Positions 1 through 8,653 of a stretch of DNA of 64,000 bases are shown here, piece after piece; position 1 is the stretch's first letter; the number at the start of each line of letters is the position of its first letter. The DNA is taken from contig JAFDYN010000007.1 of NCBI GenBank assembly GCA_018267385.1, positions 124,001-188,000 on the forward strand. Direction: 5' to 3'. A program made the position numbers and the translations under genes. The notes under the pieces were generated by a model. The model was not told where the DNA came from. It searched no databases and saw only the letters and a list, made by a program, of their open reading frames with translations. The DNA comes from Bacteroidota bacterium (GTDB lineage Bacteria > Bacteroidota > Bacteroidia > Chitinophagales > LD1).

Positions 1-1
1 G

Positions 2-880
2 GCCAAGTACCTCTCTACGCTCAATGTAGATATACGCCGCTGGCGTGACAAGTGGATAGCCTTTGCTATCATAGGCATACCTATGCTGATCGTGATCGTG
101 CAGGGCGATGCCGGTTCGGCTATCGTATTCGTCGTCTTTGCGCTCGTCCTTTTCCGTGAGGGGCTGGAGTCTTACTATCTCATTATCGGTGGGTCGGTCA
201 TCTTCCTCTCGCTGCTGGCGCTCATCGTGCCGCATCTCTGGTACCTGTGGATCGCCTTTGCCATCGTAGCGGCACTGCTGATCTATTTCAATTTTAAAAA
301 CCGCCGCCTGGTCTACGCCATAGCGGGCATCGCGCTCATAGCCTCAGTATATGTGACAGGTGTCAATTTCATCTTTGACCACCTCAAACCACACCAGAAG
401 GACCGTATCAATGTGCTGCTGGGCAAAGAAGTGGAGAAGGGCAAAGACTGGAATATCCGCCAGTCTATCATTGCCATCGGCTCCGGCGGCCTTACCGGCA
501 AGGGCTATCTGCAGGGTACGCAGACCAAGCTGAAATTTGTGCCTGAGCAGAGCACGGATTTTATCTATAGCTCTATAGGCGAGGAGTTCGGCTTTGCCGG
601 CAGTGTGCTCATCATCGGGCTCTTCATCGCGCTGCTCATGCGGCTCATGTACCTGGCCGAGCGGCAGCGGTCCAAGTATAGCCGTGTGTATGGCTACTGC
701 GTGGTCTCTATCCTCTTCTTCCACTTTCTGATCAATATCGGCATGGCCATCGGGGTAGCCCCCGTCATAGGCATCCCCCTGCCCTTTATCAGCTATGGCG
801 GCTCATCACTGCTCGCCTTTACGCTGCTGCTCTTTGTCTTTATCCGTCTGGACTCGCAGCGCCTGGAGGTACTGAGATAA
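2..880 (+). CDS. rodA: RodA, SEDS-family peptidoglycan glycosyltransferase (5' truncated)
   Basis: The frame is open from the window edge, so the N-terminus is missing; an internal Met at base 83 is not the start because the upstream codons (AKYLSTLNVD...) continue the family alignment. About eight hydrophobic segments remain. The QGDAGSAIVF stretch matches the QPDxGxAxVF signature of RodA/FtsW proteins and the C-terminus carries the family hallmark PFISYGGSS near the last 30 residues. RodA polymerises lipid II into lateral-wall glycan with PBP2 in the elongasome at the inner membrane. In Bacteroidota it normally closes an mreBCD-pbp2-rodA cluster, which would lie left of the window. RodA rather than FtsW is inferred from the short C-terminus and the REGLESYY motif. 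Confidence 0.93.
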   Translation, partial: AKYLSTLNVDIRRWRDKWIAFAIIGIPMLIVIVQGDAGSAIVFVVFALVLFREGLESYYLIIGGSVIFLSLLALIVPHLWYLWIAFAIVAALLIYFNFKNRRLVYAIAGIALIASVYVTGVNFIFDHLKPHQKDRINVLLGKEVEKGKDWNIRQSIIAIGSGGLTGKGYLQGTQTKLKFVPEQSTDFIYSSIGEEFGFAGSVLIIGLFIALLMRLMYLAERQRSKYSRVYGYCVVSILFFHFLINIGMAIGVAPVIGIPLPFISYGGSSLLAFTLLLFVFIRLDSQRLEVLR

Positions 881-942
881 TTTTATTCTTTTATCAGGTC
901 AGGACATATTGCATGCGGTCATATCATGCGACTTTAGCCATG

Positions 943-1000
943 TGGTTCTTTCCTCTCCTTGGGAGAGGAAAGATGCCGAAGGCAGATAGGTGAGGTTTCT
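943..1000. repeat. Intergenic palindromic repeat, class B copy 1
   Basis: An 11-bp perfect stem (CTTTCCTCTCC at 948-958 pairing with 962-972, loop of 3) is followed by the tract gatgccgaaggcagat. The same layout recurs at 3402-3459 with a compensatory change in the stem. It lies between the convergent rodA and DUF3078 genes. Confidence 0.8.
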
Positions 1001-1018
1001 CCGCGCCATGCGGCCCAA

Positions 1019-1046
1019 CAAAAAAGCCCGGCATGATACCGGGCTC
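1019..1046 (-). terminator. Intrinsic terminator of the DUF3078 gene
   Basis: On the minus strand a 7-bp GC-rich stem (AGCCCGG...CCGGGCT, arms 1039-1045 and 1025-1031, loop 7) is followed directly by TTTTTT. It lies about 60 nt beyond the stop of the DUF3078 gene. Confidence 0.8.
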
Positions 1047-1066
1047 TATCAATAATTTTCCTTGCA

Positions 1067-1106
1067 TTTAGCCCTCCCCTATGGGGAGGGTTGGGTGGGG
1101 CTTCTA
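1067..1106. repeat. Intergenic palindromic repeat, class A copy 1
   Basis: Stem CCCTCCCC/GGGGAGGG (1072-1079 and 1083-1090, loop tat) followed by the G-rich tail ttgggtgggg. Three related units occur at 63521-63700. It touches the stop codon of the DUF3078 gene. Confidence 0.8.
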
Positions 1107-2237
1107 CTTGAATTTATAACCGAAGCCCAGTGTAAATGCCTCCCGGAACTGTGTACCACGGCCCTGATAGGTGGTGCCATCAGGCAGCAGGTGAGGCACG
1201 GCTACCGTATGGTCATACAGGAGCTGTGTCTCCAGGCTGGCAGTGATATACTTATTTACCTTAAAGGTGATGGCGGTATTCCAGTTTACATATGTATTGG
1301 GCCTGTTATCATAGTACAGGTGGTTCTGTAGATTCTTTGTAGTAGCACTTGGATTGGTCTGCTCGGACGGATAGGCCGCGTAGATAGTGTTCAACTCACT
1401 CTGTACGATGCCATCCAGCATATGTTTGTCAGTATAGTTCTGAAAGAGCTCTATGGAGGTCTTCAGGTTTATGTTCTTGTAGATGTCTTTCTGAAAGTCA
1501 GCGCGCAGGTACGCACCTACAGAGGCCCGGTAGGTCATGCCATTATCCAGGCCATATCGGGTGCGGTCTACTTTGCTGGTATAGGTGCCATTGGCAGTAT
1601 CCAGTTTATTGGCGTTCATGATGGTCAGTTTGGCTGTGACCGGAGAGAGAAATACTGAGAAGTAAGACACAGGCTTGTAGTTGATACCCAGAGAGAGCAG
1701 TACATAGCTCGGAGAGAAAGATGTAGAGGTGAGCTGGCGTGGACCTGTACCTGCGTCATAAGCGGTATAGTCCCAGCCGTTCATGACGTTTGTCTTGAGA
1801 TCCGCGAGGAAAGCCGCGGTCCAGTGTTTCTTGGCGTCTATGATATAGCCCACACGGGAGGTGATCTGGAGCATGTCCACATTCTTCCGGAAAGGATATG
1901 CATTTTTGGCTGATGGCTGGCGCAGCCTGCCCGAGGCTATACCACCCAGCGCAAAAAGGAGCTGATTGTCCCACAGCAGGTGCTTTTTCTCGTAGGTCAG
2001 GGTTGCGTTGGCATTGGCCTGTATGGAGATAGAGTTCTGTCCGCCGGCAGCCCAGTTGACCAATGCTACCTGTCCAAAGTTGACCCCGAAAAATCCTGTA
2101 TACCTCCAGTAGTGAGTATTGGTATCATTGATAGTGACTTCCTGCGGTTTGAGCGCATCTTTCAGGTCTGTCTTGGCCTGTCCAAATACCACCGCACTGC
2201 ATAGGATCGCGATAGCAATGAGTAAATGCTTCTTCAT
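1104..2237 (-). CDS. DUF3078 domain-containing secreted/outer-membrane protein
   Basis: 377 residues with a clear signal peptide (MKKHLLIAIAILCSAVVFGQ, cleavage after GQ). The part after it, WRYTGFFGVNFGQVALVNWAAGGQNS, followed by alternating amphipathic strands ending in the aromatic tail FGYGYKFK-like sequence (TLGFGYKFK), matches the DUF3078 family of Bacteroidota. The strand-rich body and the C-terminal aromatic-x-aromatic ending suggest an outer-membrane beta-barrel, which is inference. Function is unknown. It is a single-gene unit with its own terminator. ATG start at 2237 places the signal peptide at the N-terminus. Confidence 0.85.
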   Translation of the reverse strand: MKKHLLIAIAILCSAVVFGQAKTDLKDALKPQEVTINDTNTHYWRYTGFFGVNFGQVALVNWAAGGQNSISIQANANATLTYEKKHLLWDNQLLFALGGIASGRLRQPSAKNAYPFRKNVDMLQITSRVGYIIDAKKHWTAAFLADLKTNVMNGWDYTAYDAGTGPRQLTSTSFSPSYVLLSLGINYKPVSYFSVFLSPVTAKLTIMNANKLDTANGTYTSKVDRTRYGLDNGMTYRASVGAYLRADFQKDIYKNINLKTSIELFQNYTDKHMLDGIVQSELNTIYAAYPSEQTNPSATTKNLQNHLYYDNRPNTYVNWNTAITFKVNKYITASLETQLLYDHTVAVPHLLPDGTTYQGRGTQFREAFTLGFGYKFK

Positions 2238-2344
2238 AATGAAAGTTTTGATGAATGGAATACTATTGCGAAGATTTCACTATTACAGCAATGAGAGAAG
2301 CCACTTATAGACAGTCAAAATATAAGTGTCTAGTGAAGAGCGAT

Positions 2345-2836
2345 TTACTTGCCGGATGTTTTTGATATGAGGTCGGTGGTGCTGTAGCCTTTTACGATAG
2401 GCACGATGCGTACCTCGCCCCCGCGCCGGTTTACTATATCTGCACCTACTACTTTATCTGCATCATAGTCTCCGCCTTTGACGAGAATGTCCGGTTGTAT
2501 GATCTTTATTAGCTCGAGTGGTGTGTCTTCGTCAAATATCACCACGGCATCCACAAAGCTCAAAGCTGCGAGAACTGCCGCGCGTGCGGTCTGGTCATTG
2601 ATGGGGCGCGTTTCGCCTTTGAGCCTTTTCACAGAGGCATCGGAGTTGAGTCCCAGGATCACATAGTCACCATACGTGCGGCACTGCGCCAGCAGCTCTA
2701 CATGACCAAGATGCAGGATATCAAAGCAGCCATTGGTAAAGACGATCTTATTGCCTACCGCGCGCCAGTGCTGGATACGCTGCCGGAGCGTCTCTACGTC
2801 GAGTATCTTGTGCGAGATGTAGGGATGGAGTTTCAA
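2345..2836 (-). CDS. rfaE2: D-glycero-beta-D-manno-heptose 1-phosphate adenylyltransferase
   Basis: 163 residues, the size of a stand-alone HldE C-terminal domain. It transfers AMP from ATP to heptose 1-phosphate to make ADP-heptose for the LPS inner core, in the cytoplasm. The nucleotidyltransferase signature is plain: FTNGCFDILHLGHV, with the HxGH motif at residues 42-45, then LGLNSDASVKRLKG and a C-terminal VKGYSTTDLI (the ISSTxxxx-like site). The kinase half (RfaE1/HldE-N) is not adjacent. It sits upstream of dut-side genes in the same orientation, 79 bp from dut. Confidence 0.93.
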   Translation of the reverse strand: MKLHPYISHKILDVETLRQRIQHWRAVGNKIVFTNGCFDILHLGHVELLAQCRTYGDYVILGLNSDASVKRLKGETRPINDQTARAAVLAALSFVDAVVIFDEDTPLELIKIIQPDILVKGGDYDADKVVGADIVNRRGGEVRIVPIVKGYSTTDLISKTSGK

Positions 2837-2914
2837 GGCCGTGAGATGTATATATTTAAACGATATGCGTCCTTTTTTGGTATTTGATTGCTGATGATCT
2901 TGAAGTAAGGGTGG

Positions 2915-3346
2915 TTATTTGCCCGTATGGCCAAAGCCACCGTGGCCGCGCTGTGTTTCGCTTAGCTCCTCTGTCGTCTTCCATTGCACGCGCTCATACT
3001 TTGCTATCACCATCTGCGCGATACGGTCACCGCTTTTGATCACAAAATCTTCCTTAGACAGGTTGATCACCGCCACCTTCACCTCACCGCGGTAGTCACT
3101 GTCTATCGTAGCCGGCGTATTGGGCAGCGAGATACCATGCTTGAATGCCATTCCGCTCCGTGGCCTGATCTGCGCCTCATAGCCATCGGGCAGCTCTATA
3201 TAGATACCCGTAGGCACCAGCAGCCTGTCACCGGCCTTCACCGTGATATCAGCATCAGTGAAAGCCCTCAGGTCCATACCCGCGGATCCCGCTGTTTCAT
3301 ATGCCGGAAGTGGGTTGTTTGACTTATTGATGATACGTACCTGCAT
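2915..3346 (-). CDS. dut: Deoxyuridine 5'-triphosphate nucleotidohydrolase (dUTPase)
   Basis: 143 residues, normal for trimeric dUTPases. It hydrolyses dUTP to dUMP and pyrophosphate, keeping uracil out of DNA and feeding dTMP synthesis. Motif 1 is GSAGMDLRA (20-28), motif 2 [12 protein letters not shown] (61-72), motif 3 TIDSDYRGE (80-88), motif 4 GDRIAQMVI and motif 5 [11 protein letters not shown] at the C-terminus, all intact. The reading frame stays open further upstream to 3721, but that part overlaps the flippase gene in another frame; the ATG at 3346 gives the family N-terminus MQVRIINKS. Confidence 0.95.
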   Translation of the reverse strand: MQVRIINKSNNPLPAYETAGSAGMDLRAFTDADITVKAGDRLLVPTGIYIELPDGYEAQIRPRSGMAFKHGISLPNTPATIDSDYRGEVKVAVINLSKEDFVIKSGDRIAQMVIAKYERVQWKTTEELSETQRGHGGFGHTGK

Positions 3347-3401
3347 GCGGCAAAGAAGCGAAAATAATTCTAAATCAATCCTGGATGTATCATCGCTCAT
3401 C

Positions 3402-3459
3402 TGGTTCTTCCCTCTCCGAGAGAGAGGGAAGATGCCGAAGGCAGATGAGTGAGGTCTCA
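3402..3459. repeat. Intergenic palindromic repeat, class B copy 2
   Basis: Stem CTTCCCTCTC (3407-3416) pairs with GAGAGGGAAG (3422-3431), followed by the same gatgccgaaggcagat tract as at 943-1000. It fills the gap between dut and the flippase gene and touches the flippase stop codon. Confidence 0.8.
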
Positions 3460-4935
3460 CCTTCTCCTCACCACTGCCATCAAACCCCTCCCATCCACTA
3501 CAAATACAAACACCCCAAAAAGTAACAGGAACCCAAGCGAGGTCGCATAGTGCACCAGGCTGCTGGCATCCACCACGGCAAATGTATAGATGGCATACAG
3601 GATCAAAGCGAGGACAATATAAAGCACGACCTTCAGCGTCTCGTACGGCACCGGGTAGTAGTGCTGCCCCATGAGAAAAGACACCAGCGCCATCAGGAAG
3701 TAGCATACCAGCGTAGCCCAAGCCGAGCCCATATAGCCCATAGTAGGTATCAGTAGCAGATTAAGTGCGATGGTCACCGCCGCGCCGCCTATCGCTACCC
3801 ATGCACCTGTCATGGTGTGGTCGGTCAGCTTGTACCAGACAGAGAGGTTCACATATACTCCGAGGAACAGATTGGCCAGCATCAGGATCGGCACCACCGG
3901 CAGGCCCACGCGGTATTTCTCACCTATGAAATGGCCGAAGAAATCCAGGTTCAGCGTGACCATCAGGAAGATGAAGCAGCAGAAGATCACAAACCACGTC
4001 ATCACATCAGAGATCGTCTTGCGCGAGTTTTCTTTATCAGCATTGGCAAAGAAGAACGGCTCCGCCGCAAAGCGGAAAGCCTGTATGAAGAGCGACATCA
4101 GGATGCTGATCTTGTAGCAGGCACCATAGATACCTGTCTGCTCTCTCTTGAAGGTATCAGACCCCACGATATAGTGAGGCAGGATGGCGCGGTCCAGCAT
4201 CTCGTTCGTCACGCCCGCCAGTCCTATCACCACCATAGGCATAGAGTACGATAGCATCCGCCGGAATAGCGGCCGGTCAAATCCGTCTTTGATACTTTGT
4301 AGCTGTGGTAGCAGTAAGACAAGTTTTACGCCACTTGCCAGCAGGTTGGAGATAAAGACATACCCCACTCCGATGGCCGGGCTGTAAAACTTAGCCCACA
4401 GGGAGGTAGGGTCCTGATCATAGGCTCCTTTGCACAGGACGATGAAGAAAATGTTAAAACCGATATTGACGGCTATCTCTATGAGCTTGATCGCGGCAAA
4501 GTGTACCGGCCGCCCCTCCTGGCGCAGCCGGGCGAATGGCATGGCTCCGATGGTATCTATGGCCAGGATGAGGCCAAACCACTTGAAATACTCCAGGTGC
4601 TCCTGGTAGTGCAGCGCTTGCCCCATGAGCGGAGCTAATAGAAAGACGAGCACCGCAAAACAGAACGACATGGCAGACAGGAAGATAAGTGCCGTGGAGT
4701 AAGTTCTCTGCCCCTCATCCGACTTACTGAAGCGGAAGTACCCCGTCTCCATACCAAACGTCAGAAACACCCACAAGAAACCGGTATAGGAGTAAAACTC
4801 AGAGATCACGCCATACTCAGCAGGCAAAAAAAACCGTGTGTAGAGCGGAACGAGTAAGTAGTTGAGAAACCGCCCGATAATGCTGCTGACGCCATAGATC
4901 GCAGTCTGGGAGGCCAATTTTTTGAGTGGATTCAA
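3457..4935 (-). CDS. Wzx-like polysaccharide flippase (MOP/MATE superfamily)
   Basis: 492 residues with about 12-14 hydrophobic segments. The N-terminus [31 protein letters not shown]-type sequence is typical of lipid-linked oligosaccharide flippases of the MOP exporter superfamily, which move undecaprenyl-linked glycans across the inner membrane. Start: the codon at 4935 is TTG; no in-frame ATG lies before the first conserved segment, so TTG is the likely start. It is divergent from the MORN gene, with about 60 bp between the two preferred starts. Which glycan it moves cannot be told; the other glycan genes in the window are at 39-43.5 kb. Confidence 0.88.
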   Translation of the reverse strand: MNPLKKLASQTAIYGVSSIIGRFLNYLLVPLYTRFFLPAEYGVISEFYSYTGFLWVFLTFGMETGYFRFSKSDEGQRTYSTALIFLSAMSFCFAVLVFLLAPLMGQALHYQEHLEYFKWFGLILAIDTIGAMPFARLRQEGRPVHFAAIKLIEIAVNIGFNIFFIVLCKGAYDQDPTSLWAKFYSPAIGVGYVFISNLLASGVKLVLLLPQLQSIKDGFDRPLFRRMLSYSMPMVVIGLAGVTNEMLDRAILPHYIVGSDTFKREQTGIYGACYKISILMSLFIQAFRFAAEPFFFANADKENSRKTISDVMTWFVIFCCFIFLMVTLNLDFFGHFIGEKYRVGLPVVPILMLANLFLGVYVNLSVWYKLTDHTMTGAWVAIGGAAVTIALNLLLIPTMGYMGSAWATLVCYFLMALVSFLMGQHYYPVPYETLKVVLYIVLALILYAIYTFAVVDASSLVHYATSLGFLLLFGVFVFVVDGRGLMAVVRRR

Positions 4936-4998
4936 AACCTGTAAACAGTTTTTACGTAAACAAAGATGAGAATTATACGCTCACCTCACCCTAAGATT

Positions 4999-5826
4999 AT
5001 GACCAGAATCGCCACCCTTGTCGCTTTTTTTGTGCTATGCTACAGCAGCATACAGGCACAGGCCAATGTGAAATACATCAATGGAACCTATGATGGTCAG
5101 CACGATGCCAATGGTCAGCGGACGGGCTTTGCCAATGCGATATTAGACGATGGCTCTACCTACAAGGGCAACTGGGAGGCCAATATGCGCAATGGCCAGG
5201 GTGAGGCTACCTTCCCCAACGGTGATCGCTACGTAGGTGAGTGGAAGAACGACCAGCGCAACGGCAAAGGCAAGTATTTCTTCAAGAATGGTGATATCTA
5301 TACCGGTGACTTTGAGGCTGATATCATGAATGGCCAGGGCGTCTACCGCTTTGCTAATGGTGATGAATATACCGGCAGCGTGACCAACGGGCAGGTGACG
5401 GGCATAGGCATGTGCCTCTATGCCAATGGGGAGACCTATCAGGGCACCCTCCTGAATGGCAAGCGCACCGGCCAGGGCACCTACACCTACCGCGATGGCA
5501 AGGTCTACGAAGGCCTCTTCTCAGAGGACATCAAGATCGGCAAAGGCACCATGACCTTCCCTAACGGGGACAAGTATGTTGGCGACTTTACCAATAACAA
5601 GCGCACGGGTCAAGGGACCTACTACTATGCCAATGGCGACATCTACGAAGGCCAGTTTACAAACGGCCTGATGGATGGCGCGGGCAAATTCAAATGGGCT
5701 GATGGCGATGTGTTCATCGGCACCTGGAAGGCCAACAAGCGCCAGGGTGCTGGCAAGCTGATCTCCAAAGATGGTGGCGAGTCTGTAAAACAGTACTCCG
5801 CAGGCATAGAGATAGCCAGCAATTAA
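4999..5826 (+). CDS. Secreted MORN-repeat protein
   Basis: 275 residues from the ATG at 4999, which begins a signal peptide (MTRIATLVAFFVLCYSSIQAQ); an in-frame ATG at 4966 would add 11 charged residues in front of it and is less likely. The rest is about ten tandem 23-residue MORN units (pattern YxGxWxxxxxxGxGxxxxxNGD). MORN strips form elongated beta-hairpin arrays that act as scaffolds or lipid/protein binders; the periplasmic or surface role here is unknown. It is a single-gene unit facing the response-regulator gene, with an AT-rich 176-bp gap without recognisable features. Confidence 0.85.
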   Translation: MTRIATLVAFFVLCYSSIQAQANVKYINGTYDGQHDANGQRTGFANAILDDGSTYKGNWEANMRNGQGEATFPNGDRYVGEWKNDQRNGKGKYFFKNGDIYTGDFEADIMNGQGVYRFANGDEYTGSVTNGQVTGIGMCLYANGETYQGTLLNGKRTGQGTYTYRDGKVYEGLFSEDIKIGKGTMTFPNGDKYVGDFTNNKRTGQGTYYYANGDIYEGQFTNGLMDGAGKFKWADGDVFIGTWKANKRQGAGKLISKDGGESVKQYSAGIEIASN

Positions 5827-6002
5827 GCCCGGCAGCTACCATATTCAGGTTATTTGCGATGTATTTTATATATGCCGGATATTTATCCTGACATATTATC
5901 ACATCTATATTATATTAAAATTATTATAGATACAAAGCTCATGTTTGAGCATATAAGTTTCTCCCTTAGTCGGAAAACTTGGAATCGTAATATGTAAGTG
6001 AT

Positions 6003-6683
6003 CTACGCGTCGAATTTGTAGCCGATGCCTTTGATCGTCTTGAAGAGGTCCTCGCCTATCTTCTCCCGGAGCTTGCGGATGTGTACGTCTATGGTGCGGT
6101 CACCCACTATGGTGTCGTTGCCCCAGACCTTATTGAGTATCTCCTCCCGCTTGAAGACACGGCCCGGCTTGCTGGCTAGCAGGCACAGCAGCTCAAACTC
6201 CTTGCGCGGCAGGTTGATGTCGCGGCCCTCCTGTATCACCTTATACTTCTCACGGTCTATCTCTATGTTGGCCACCTTGATATTGCTTACCTGGGCGCCA
6301 TCGTCCAGCCTGCGCATCAGCGCGTGTACACGCGTGGTGAAGACCTTTGGTTTGATCGGCTTGGTGATATAGTCATCCGCGCCTGACTCGAGGCCCGCTA
6401 TCTGTGAGTAGTCCTCGTCCCTCGCAGAGAGGAAGGTGATCAGTGTATTCTTAAACTCAGGCATAGAGCGCAGCTCACGGCAGGTAGTGATACCATCCTT
6501 TACCGGCATCATCATGTCCAGTACGATGAGGTGCGGACGTACCTTCTTCGCTATCTGTATACCGTCTGCACCATTGGTGGCTGTGTATACCCAGAAGCCT
6601 TCCTTCTCCAGGCTATACTTCATAAACTCCAGTACATCCGGTTCATCATCTACCAGCAGTACCTTAAAGTCATTCATCTCCAT
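6003..6683 (-). CDS. OmpR/PhoB-family response regulator, orphan
   Basis: 226 residues. The receiver domain (about 1-120) has the acidic pair D12/D13, phospho-acceptor D56 in LIVLDMMMP, S86 and K108 in DDYITKP. The winged-helix Trans_reg_C domain (about 130-226) carries LPRKEFELL and DRTIDVHIRKLREKIG. It should bind DNA as a dimer after phosphorylation. No histidine kinase gene lies on either side, so the partner is encoded elsewhere. ATG at 6683 or the second ATG two codons later are both possible. A perfect TAnnTTTG box lies about 43 nt upstream. Confidence 0.93.
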   Translation of the reverse strand: MEMNDFKVLLVDDEPDVLEFMKYSLEKEGFWVYTATNGADGIQIAKKVRPHLIVLDMMMPVKDGITTCRELRSMPEFKNTLITFLSARDEDYSQIAGLESGADDYITKPIKPKVFTTRVHALMRRLDDGAQVSNIKVANIEIDREKYKVIQEGRDINLPRKEFELLCLLASKPGRVFKREEILNKVWGNDTIVGDRTIDVHIRKLREKIGEDLFKTIKGIGYKFDA

Positions 6684-6725
6684 ACCATGCTATTTGGCCG
6701 CAAACCTATTGACAGAATGTTACCT

Positions 6726-6733
6726 CAAAGTTA
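6726..6733 (-). promoter_or_regulatory. -7 box of the response-regulator gene
   Basis: TAACTTTG on the minus strand matches the Bacteroidota consensus TAnnTTTG perfectly and sits about 43 nt before the start codon. I see no convincing -33 TTTG at normal spacing. Confidence 0.45.
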
Positions 6734-6816
6734 AGATTAGCAGGAAGCTCTGCTGTATAGAATATTATCTGCTCGGGGCCTGAGATTGGGCTAAAGATGC
6801 GTATTATCGCCTTCAT

Positions 6817-7479
6817 ATGCGATTCAAAACCACAGAGCACAAGCTCACGATAGGCGAAAGGCTATACCGCATCCTCTCCGTCACCAACTTTGACGAGCTC
6901 TACGATGAGCTGGTAGCAAAGGGTCTGCAACACGAGGAGGTAGCCGATGAGCGTATCCCCTACTGGGCAGAGCTGTGGCCGTCTGCAGTGGGCCTGGCGC
7001 AGCATATCGCAGCCTATCCTCATCTCGTCATAGGTAAACAAACATTGGAGATCGGTGGGGGATTAGGCTTGCCGGCGCTGGTGGCTGGCGCAGTGGGGGC
7101 ACAAGTCATCTCTACAGACTACCTGCAGGACGCAGTAGACTTTGCGAAAGAGAATGCTGTGAGAAATGGCATCGGAAATATAGCTTTTCAAACACTCGAC
7201 TGGAGAAAGCCATCCGGCATAGAGCCATGTGAAGTGCTGCTGGCCTCAGATGTGGCCTATGAGCGCAGGCAGTTTGAGCCACTGCTCGCGGCCTTTGATA
7301 CGCTCGTCAAACCCAATGGCCTGATCCTCCTCAGCGAACCCAACCGCTACATAGCAGAACCACTGATCGCAGAGCTACAGGCCTCGGGCTACGGGCTAAA
7401 GAAGTTTTCCTACGAAGTAGAGATAAGGGAAGTGAAAAGCAAAGTCTCCGTTTATGAGATAAAGCGGAGCAAAGGATAA
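6817..7479 (+). CDS. METTL/Methyltransf_16-type protein lysine methyltransferase
   Basis: 220 residues with a Rossmann methyltransferase fold. Motif I LEIGGGLGLP (77-86) binds S-adenosylmethionine, an acidic residue closes the next strand (STDY), and the post-motif II DVAYE (145-149) fits the D/E-x-x-Y/F-E signature of the METTL20/21 group. The upstream RIPYWAELWPSA segment is also typical. Members methylate lysines of proteins such as ETF-beta; the substrate here is unknown. It is divergent from the regulator gene and convergent with the oxidoreductase gene 41 bp away. Confidence 0.8.
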   Translation: MRFKTTEHKLTIGERLYRILSVTNFDELYDELVAKGLQHEEVADERIPYWAELWPSAVGLAQHIAAYPHLVIGKQTLEIGGGLGLPALVAGAVGAQVISTDYLQDAVDFAKENAVRNGIGNIAFQTLDWRKPSGIEPCEVLLASDVAYERRQFEPLLAAFDTLVKPNGLILLSEPNRYIAEPLIAELQASGYGLKKFSYEVEIREVKSKVSVYEIKRSKG

Positions 7480-7520
7480 TTGTATTCCTTTGCGTCTCTC
7501 CGCCTCTGCGGTAAAAAGAA

Positions 7521-8540
7521 CTACCAGGTCACAGTGATCTTGCCTACAGTCTTTCTGCCCTCCAGCGCCGCGTGCGCCTCTGCCAGTTGCGCTACCGGAT
7601 ATACTCCGCCCACCAGCGGCTTGAATATGCCTTGCTCATGTAGTGTGACTACTTCTTTGAGGCAGCGTGCCAGAGTCGTAGGTTTATTATCTGCTATCCG
7701 CAGCATATTGACACCTATGATCGCGCGCGAGGTAGACATGAACTGTATAGGATGATAAATGCCAAATCCCAACAGGGTGCTGATCTTGCCAAAGATGTTC
7801 TGGCCTGTGATAGTAGAGGCACCATAGCATACTATACGTCCACCTCCATGTATCAGTGAGCGAAAGCCTTTCTTCACATTGCTGCCGCCCACAGCATCAA
7901 AGATCGCATCTACACCTACACCGTTGGTTTTGTCTTTGATCACCTGCTCAAAGTCCTCCCTCTGATAGTTGATAGCATGCTGCACACCTTCCTCTCGCAG
8001 CATCTTTAGTTTCGACTCCGAGCCGGCTGTAGCAAATATCTCACACTTCTTGTATCGTGCGTATTGCACCAGTGCAGTGCCCACGCCTCCGGCAGCCGAA
8101 TGGATGAGGACACGGTCTCCTTCTTGTATATTGGCGGCCTCTGCGGCGGCGTAGTATGCCGTGCAGTATTGTGTCGTGAGGGCTGTAGCCTCGCCCACAG
8201 GCATATCGTCCGGTATCACAGATATTGCCATTGCATTGGCAGCGGCATACTCTGCATAGCCACCAAAGCGTGTGAGTGCAGTGACGCGATCACCCACTTT
8301 CACAGTCTGCACATCTGGTGCTACCTCAGTGATACGGCCCACCACATCATAGCCTAGTATAGCCGGGATCGGCGGCGCATCCTGATACATCCCCTCGCGG
8401 GCCACTACATCTGCAAAGTTGAGGCCGAAGCCTTCCACCTTGATCAGTACCTCGCCTGCCTGGATTTTTGGTACTGGCACCTCTTTGATCTCAAATGCTT
8501 TGGCGGCGTCGCCTGTGCGTACGAGTACGGCTGCTTTCAT
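7521..8540 (-). CDS. Zinc-independent quinone oxidoreductase-like MDR enzyme (VAT-1/QOR type)
   Basis: 339 residues, the usual size. An N-terminal GroES-like domain (about 1-120, GFGLNFADVVAREGMY) is followed by a Rossmann NAD(P)H domain with HSAAGGVGTA (nucleotide loop 149-154). There is no structural-zinc cysteine cluster, which places it among the quinone oxidoreductase branch of the medium-chain reductases. It likely reduces quinones or enones with NADPH; the substrate cannot be told. The closest recognisable wording is the VAT-1 homologue group. The 113-bp gap to purQ shows no clear signal. Confidence 0.85.
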   Translation of the reverse strand: MKAAVLVRTGDAAKAFEIKEVPVPKIQAGEVLIKVEGFGLNFADVVAREGMYQDAPPIPAILGYDVVGRITEVAPDVQTVKVGDRVTALTRFGGYAEYAAANAMAISVIPDDMPVGEATALTTQYCTAYYAAAEAANIQEGDRVLIHSAAGGVGTALVQYARYKKCEIFATAGSESKLKMLREEGVQHAINYQREDFEQVIKDKTNGVGVDAIFDAVGGSNVKKGFRSLIHGGGRIVCYGASTITGQNIFGKISTLLGFGIYHPIQFMSTSRAIIGVNMLRIADNKPTTLARCLKEVVTLHEQGIFKPLVGGVYPVAQLAEAHAALEGRKTVGKITVTW

Positions 8541-8653
8541 GCGTGATGGGTTTTGATATAGCTAATATCACTGTCAGACGTGCTGCAGCAAACATAATTG
8601 CATTAAGATAAGTAAACGCCGTAAATCCGGCTATCAAAAGCCAGCCCCAGGGA

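Noticed and set aside
3347-3721. N-terminal extension of dut
   Set aside because: It overlaps the flippase gene in another frame, contains the repeat at 3402-3459, and the dUTPase family starts at the ATG at 3346.
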